This document shows, one piece after another, positions 4,478 through 5,190 of a DNA stretch of 5,190 bases. Every line of letters starts with the position of its first letter. The first letter of the stretch is position 1. Below the pieces are notes generated by a model. That model was given only the letters and a program-made list of their open reading frames with translations. It had not been told where the DNA came from and did no database searches. This DNA is from Promethearchaeota archaeon (lineage in GTDB: Archaea > Asgardarchaeota > Lokiarchaeia > Sigynarchaeales > SOKP01), in contig SDNN01000207.1 of assembly GCA_004524425.1 (NCBI GenBank), forward strand, positions 1-5,190, given 5' to 3'. Made by a program: the position numbers and the translations under genes.

Positions 4478-4585
4478 ATGCTTAGATTAAAACTATGGCT
4501 TCATTTTCATTTTGATGATATTGAATTTGAAGAGCAGTTTCCTCGGAAACAGATAAAAGAACGATTAGCATTGTATGATTTTTGA
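4478..4585 (+). CDS. Possible small protein of 35 residues, not recognised
   Basis: An ATG-to-TGA frame beginning MLRLKLWLHFHF and ending ERLALYDF, between the hsp20 terminator and the end of the thioredoxin reductase gene. The composition looks protein-like: a hydrophobic start, then charged residues that could form a helix. The nearest Shine-Dalgarno-like GAGG is over 20 bases away and there is no good promoter. It could be a real small gene, a decayed gene remnant, or chance. Confidence 0.22.
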   Translation: MLRLKLWLHFHFDDIEFEEQFPRKQIKERLALYDF

Positions 4586-4597
4586 AAAGTATAAGGT

Positions 4598-4620
4598 AAA
4601 ATTACTAAAATAAAATTAAG
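4598..4620 (-). terminator. Possible T-rich terminator of the thioredoxin reductase gene
   Basis: After the stop at 4636 the minus strand shows several TTTT runs (CTTAATTTTATTTTAG and on). They are short, so support is modest. Confidence 0.35.
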
Positions 4621-4635
4621 AAATTTTTTTTTTAT

Positions 4636-5190
4636 TTAATATTCAATGTTCATTTCTTTTAAGAAATCAAAAGCAGAGTATGCAGCAATGACGCCCTCTG
4701 CTACACCAGTTATCGCTTGTTTAAAGGGTGCATCAGCAACATCTCCAGCAGCAAATATTCCTTCTACATTTGTCTCTGATTTCCTATTAATTTTAATCTC
4801 CCCTTTGTTGTTGGTCTGCACTCCCACTTTTTTAGCAATACCTGAATTAGGTATGGAGCCAATCTCAATAAATACTCCATCGACTTTAAATTCATCTCCA
4901 TTATCGAAAACAACTGAGGTAACATGTTGATTTCCTTTGATTTCGGTCACATTTGTCTTGTATATTATTTCAATTTTATCATTTTCAGATACTCTTTTCT
5001 TGTTTATGGGTTCAGCTCTTATTTCCTCACCGCGGTAAATAATGTAAACCTTGGAACAATTTTGAGCTAAAAACAAGGCTTCCTTTGCAGCGGAATCGCT
5101 TCCCCCGATTACGCACACTACTTTGTCTTTAAAGAAAGGCCCATCACAAGTGGCACAATATGATACACCTCTTCCCGCAAATTCTTCTTC
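4636..5190 (-). CDS. trxB: Thioredoxin reductase-like flavoprotein, C-terminal part (5' end beyond window)
   Basis: Passes electrons from a reduced cofactor through FAD and a redox disulfide to thioredoxin-like proteins. The visible 184 residues are about 60 percent of a usual 310-330. YCATCDGPFF at visible residues 11-20 holds the CxxC redox pair in the position typical of low-molecular-weight thioredoxin reductases. VCVIGGSDSA (25-34) opens the nucleotide-binding domain and GIFAAGDVADAP (144-155) is the FAD-binding end signature, followed by KQAITGVAEGVIAA. The NADPH-specific HRRxxxR is replaced by YRGEEIR, and the usual GGG by GGS, so cofactor preference may differ from NADPH. The frame is open to the window edge; the GTG at 5116-5118 is internal, since the CxxC lies ahead of it. 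Archaeal relatives include enzymes that use NADH or F420 or that reduce glutaredoxin-like proteins. Confidence 0.9.
   Translation of the reverse strand, partial: EEEFAGRGVSYCATCDGPFFKDKVVCVIGGSDSAAKEALFLAQNCSKVYIIYRGEEIRAEPINKKRVSENDKIEIIYKTNVTEIKGNQHVTSVVFDNGDEFKVDGVFIEIGSIPNSGIAKKVGVQTNNKGEIKINRKSETNVEGIFAAGDVADAPFKQAITGVAEGVIAAYSAFDFLKEMNIEY

Noticed and set aside
4646..4930. 94-codon plus-strand frame
   Set aside because: Antisense shadow of the thioredoxin reductase coding region, which shows intact FAD-binding motifs in its own frame.
5116..5118. GTG as start of the thioredoxin reductase
   Set aside because: The same frame continues upstream to the window edge and encodes the CxxC redox motif; this GTG is an internal Val.
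1..5190. CRISPR array, insertion sequence or defence island
   Set aside because: No regularly spaced repeats, transposase motifs, terminal inverted repeats or nuclease-type genes were seen on either strand.

Overview
The window is AT-rich and looks archaeal. Ribosome binding sites match the archaeal anti-Shine-Dalgarno (GAGGTGA, GAGGT, GTGAT). TATA-like boxes lie about 20-40 bases before several starts, intergenic T-tracts resemble archaeal terminators, and the one tRNA gene carries bulge-helix-bulge introns and no encoded CCA. The protein families (DUF169/COG2043, a Pyrococcus-like demi-ferritin domain, small Hsp20, archaeal-type thioredoxin reductase) fit. The low GC and the out-of-place tRNA intron suggest an Asgard (Lokiarchaeia-like), Bathyarchaeia or Thermoproteota relative, but the sequence does not settle the lineage.

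Layout. 1-527 (minus): 5' part of cysteinyl-tRNA synthetase, cut by the window edge. 583-707 (minus): tRNA-Cys(GCA), directly upstream of that synthetase gene, split by two introns of 35 and 17 nt. 708-957: AT-rich spacer with a 16-bp palindrome. 958-1548 (plus): a Cys-rich DUF169 protein, convergent with 1570-2502 (minus), cysteine synthase CysK. CysK lies 28 bases behind 2531-3343 (minus), serine acetyltransferase CysE with an added N-terminal zinc ribbon; the two form a cysE-cysK operon with its own TATA box. 3503-3790 (minus): a 95-residue encapsulated-ferritin-like protein without a shell gene nearby. 3791-4110: a 320-base divergent intergenic region with two inverted repeats. 4111-4425 (plus): a small Hsp20 chaperone. 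4636-5190 (minus): C-terminal part of a thioredoxin reductase-like enzyme running off the right edge.

How it fits together. CysE makes O-acetylserine, CysK turns it into cysteine, and CysRS charges tRNA-Cys with it, so cysteine synthesis and its use in translation sit within 3.4 kb. The right half (demi-ferritin, Hsp20, thioredoxin reductase) reads as iron/oxidative and protein stress functions; that link is inference.

The most interesting item is the tRNA-Cys gene. It has a perfect bulge-helix-bulge around a non-canonical intron between positions 9 and 10, and the normally near-invariant G18-U55 elbow pair is changed on both sides (A18, G55). No CRISPR array, insertion sequence or defence system is visible.
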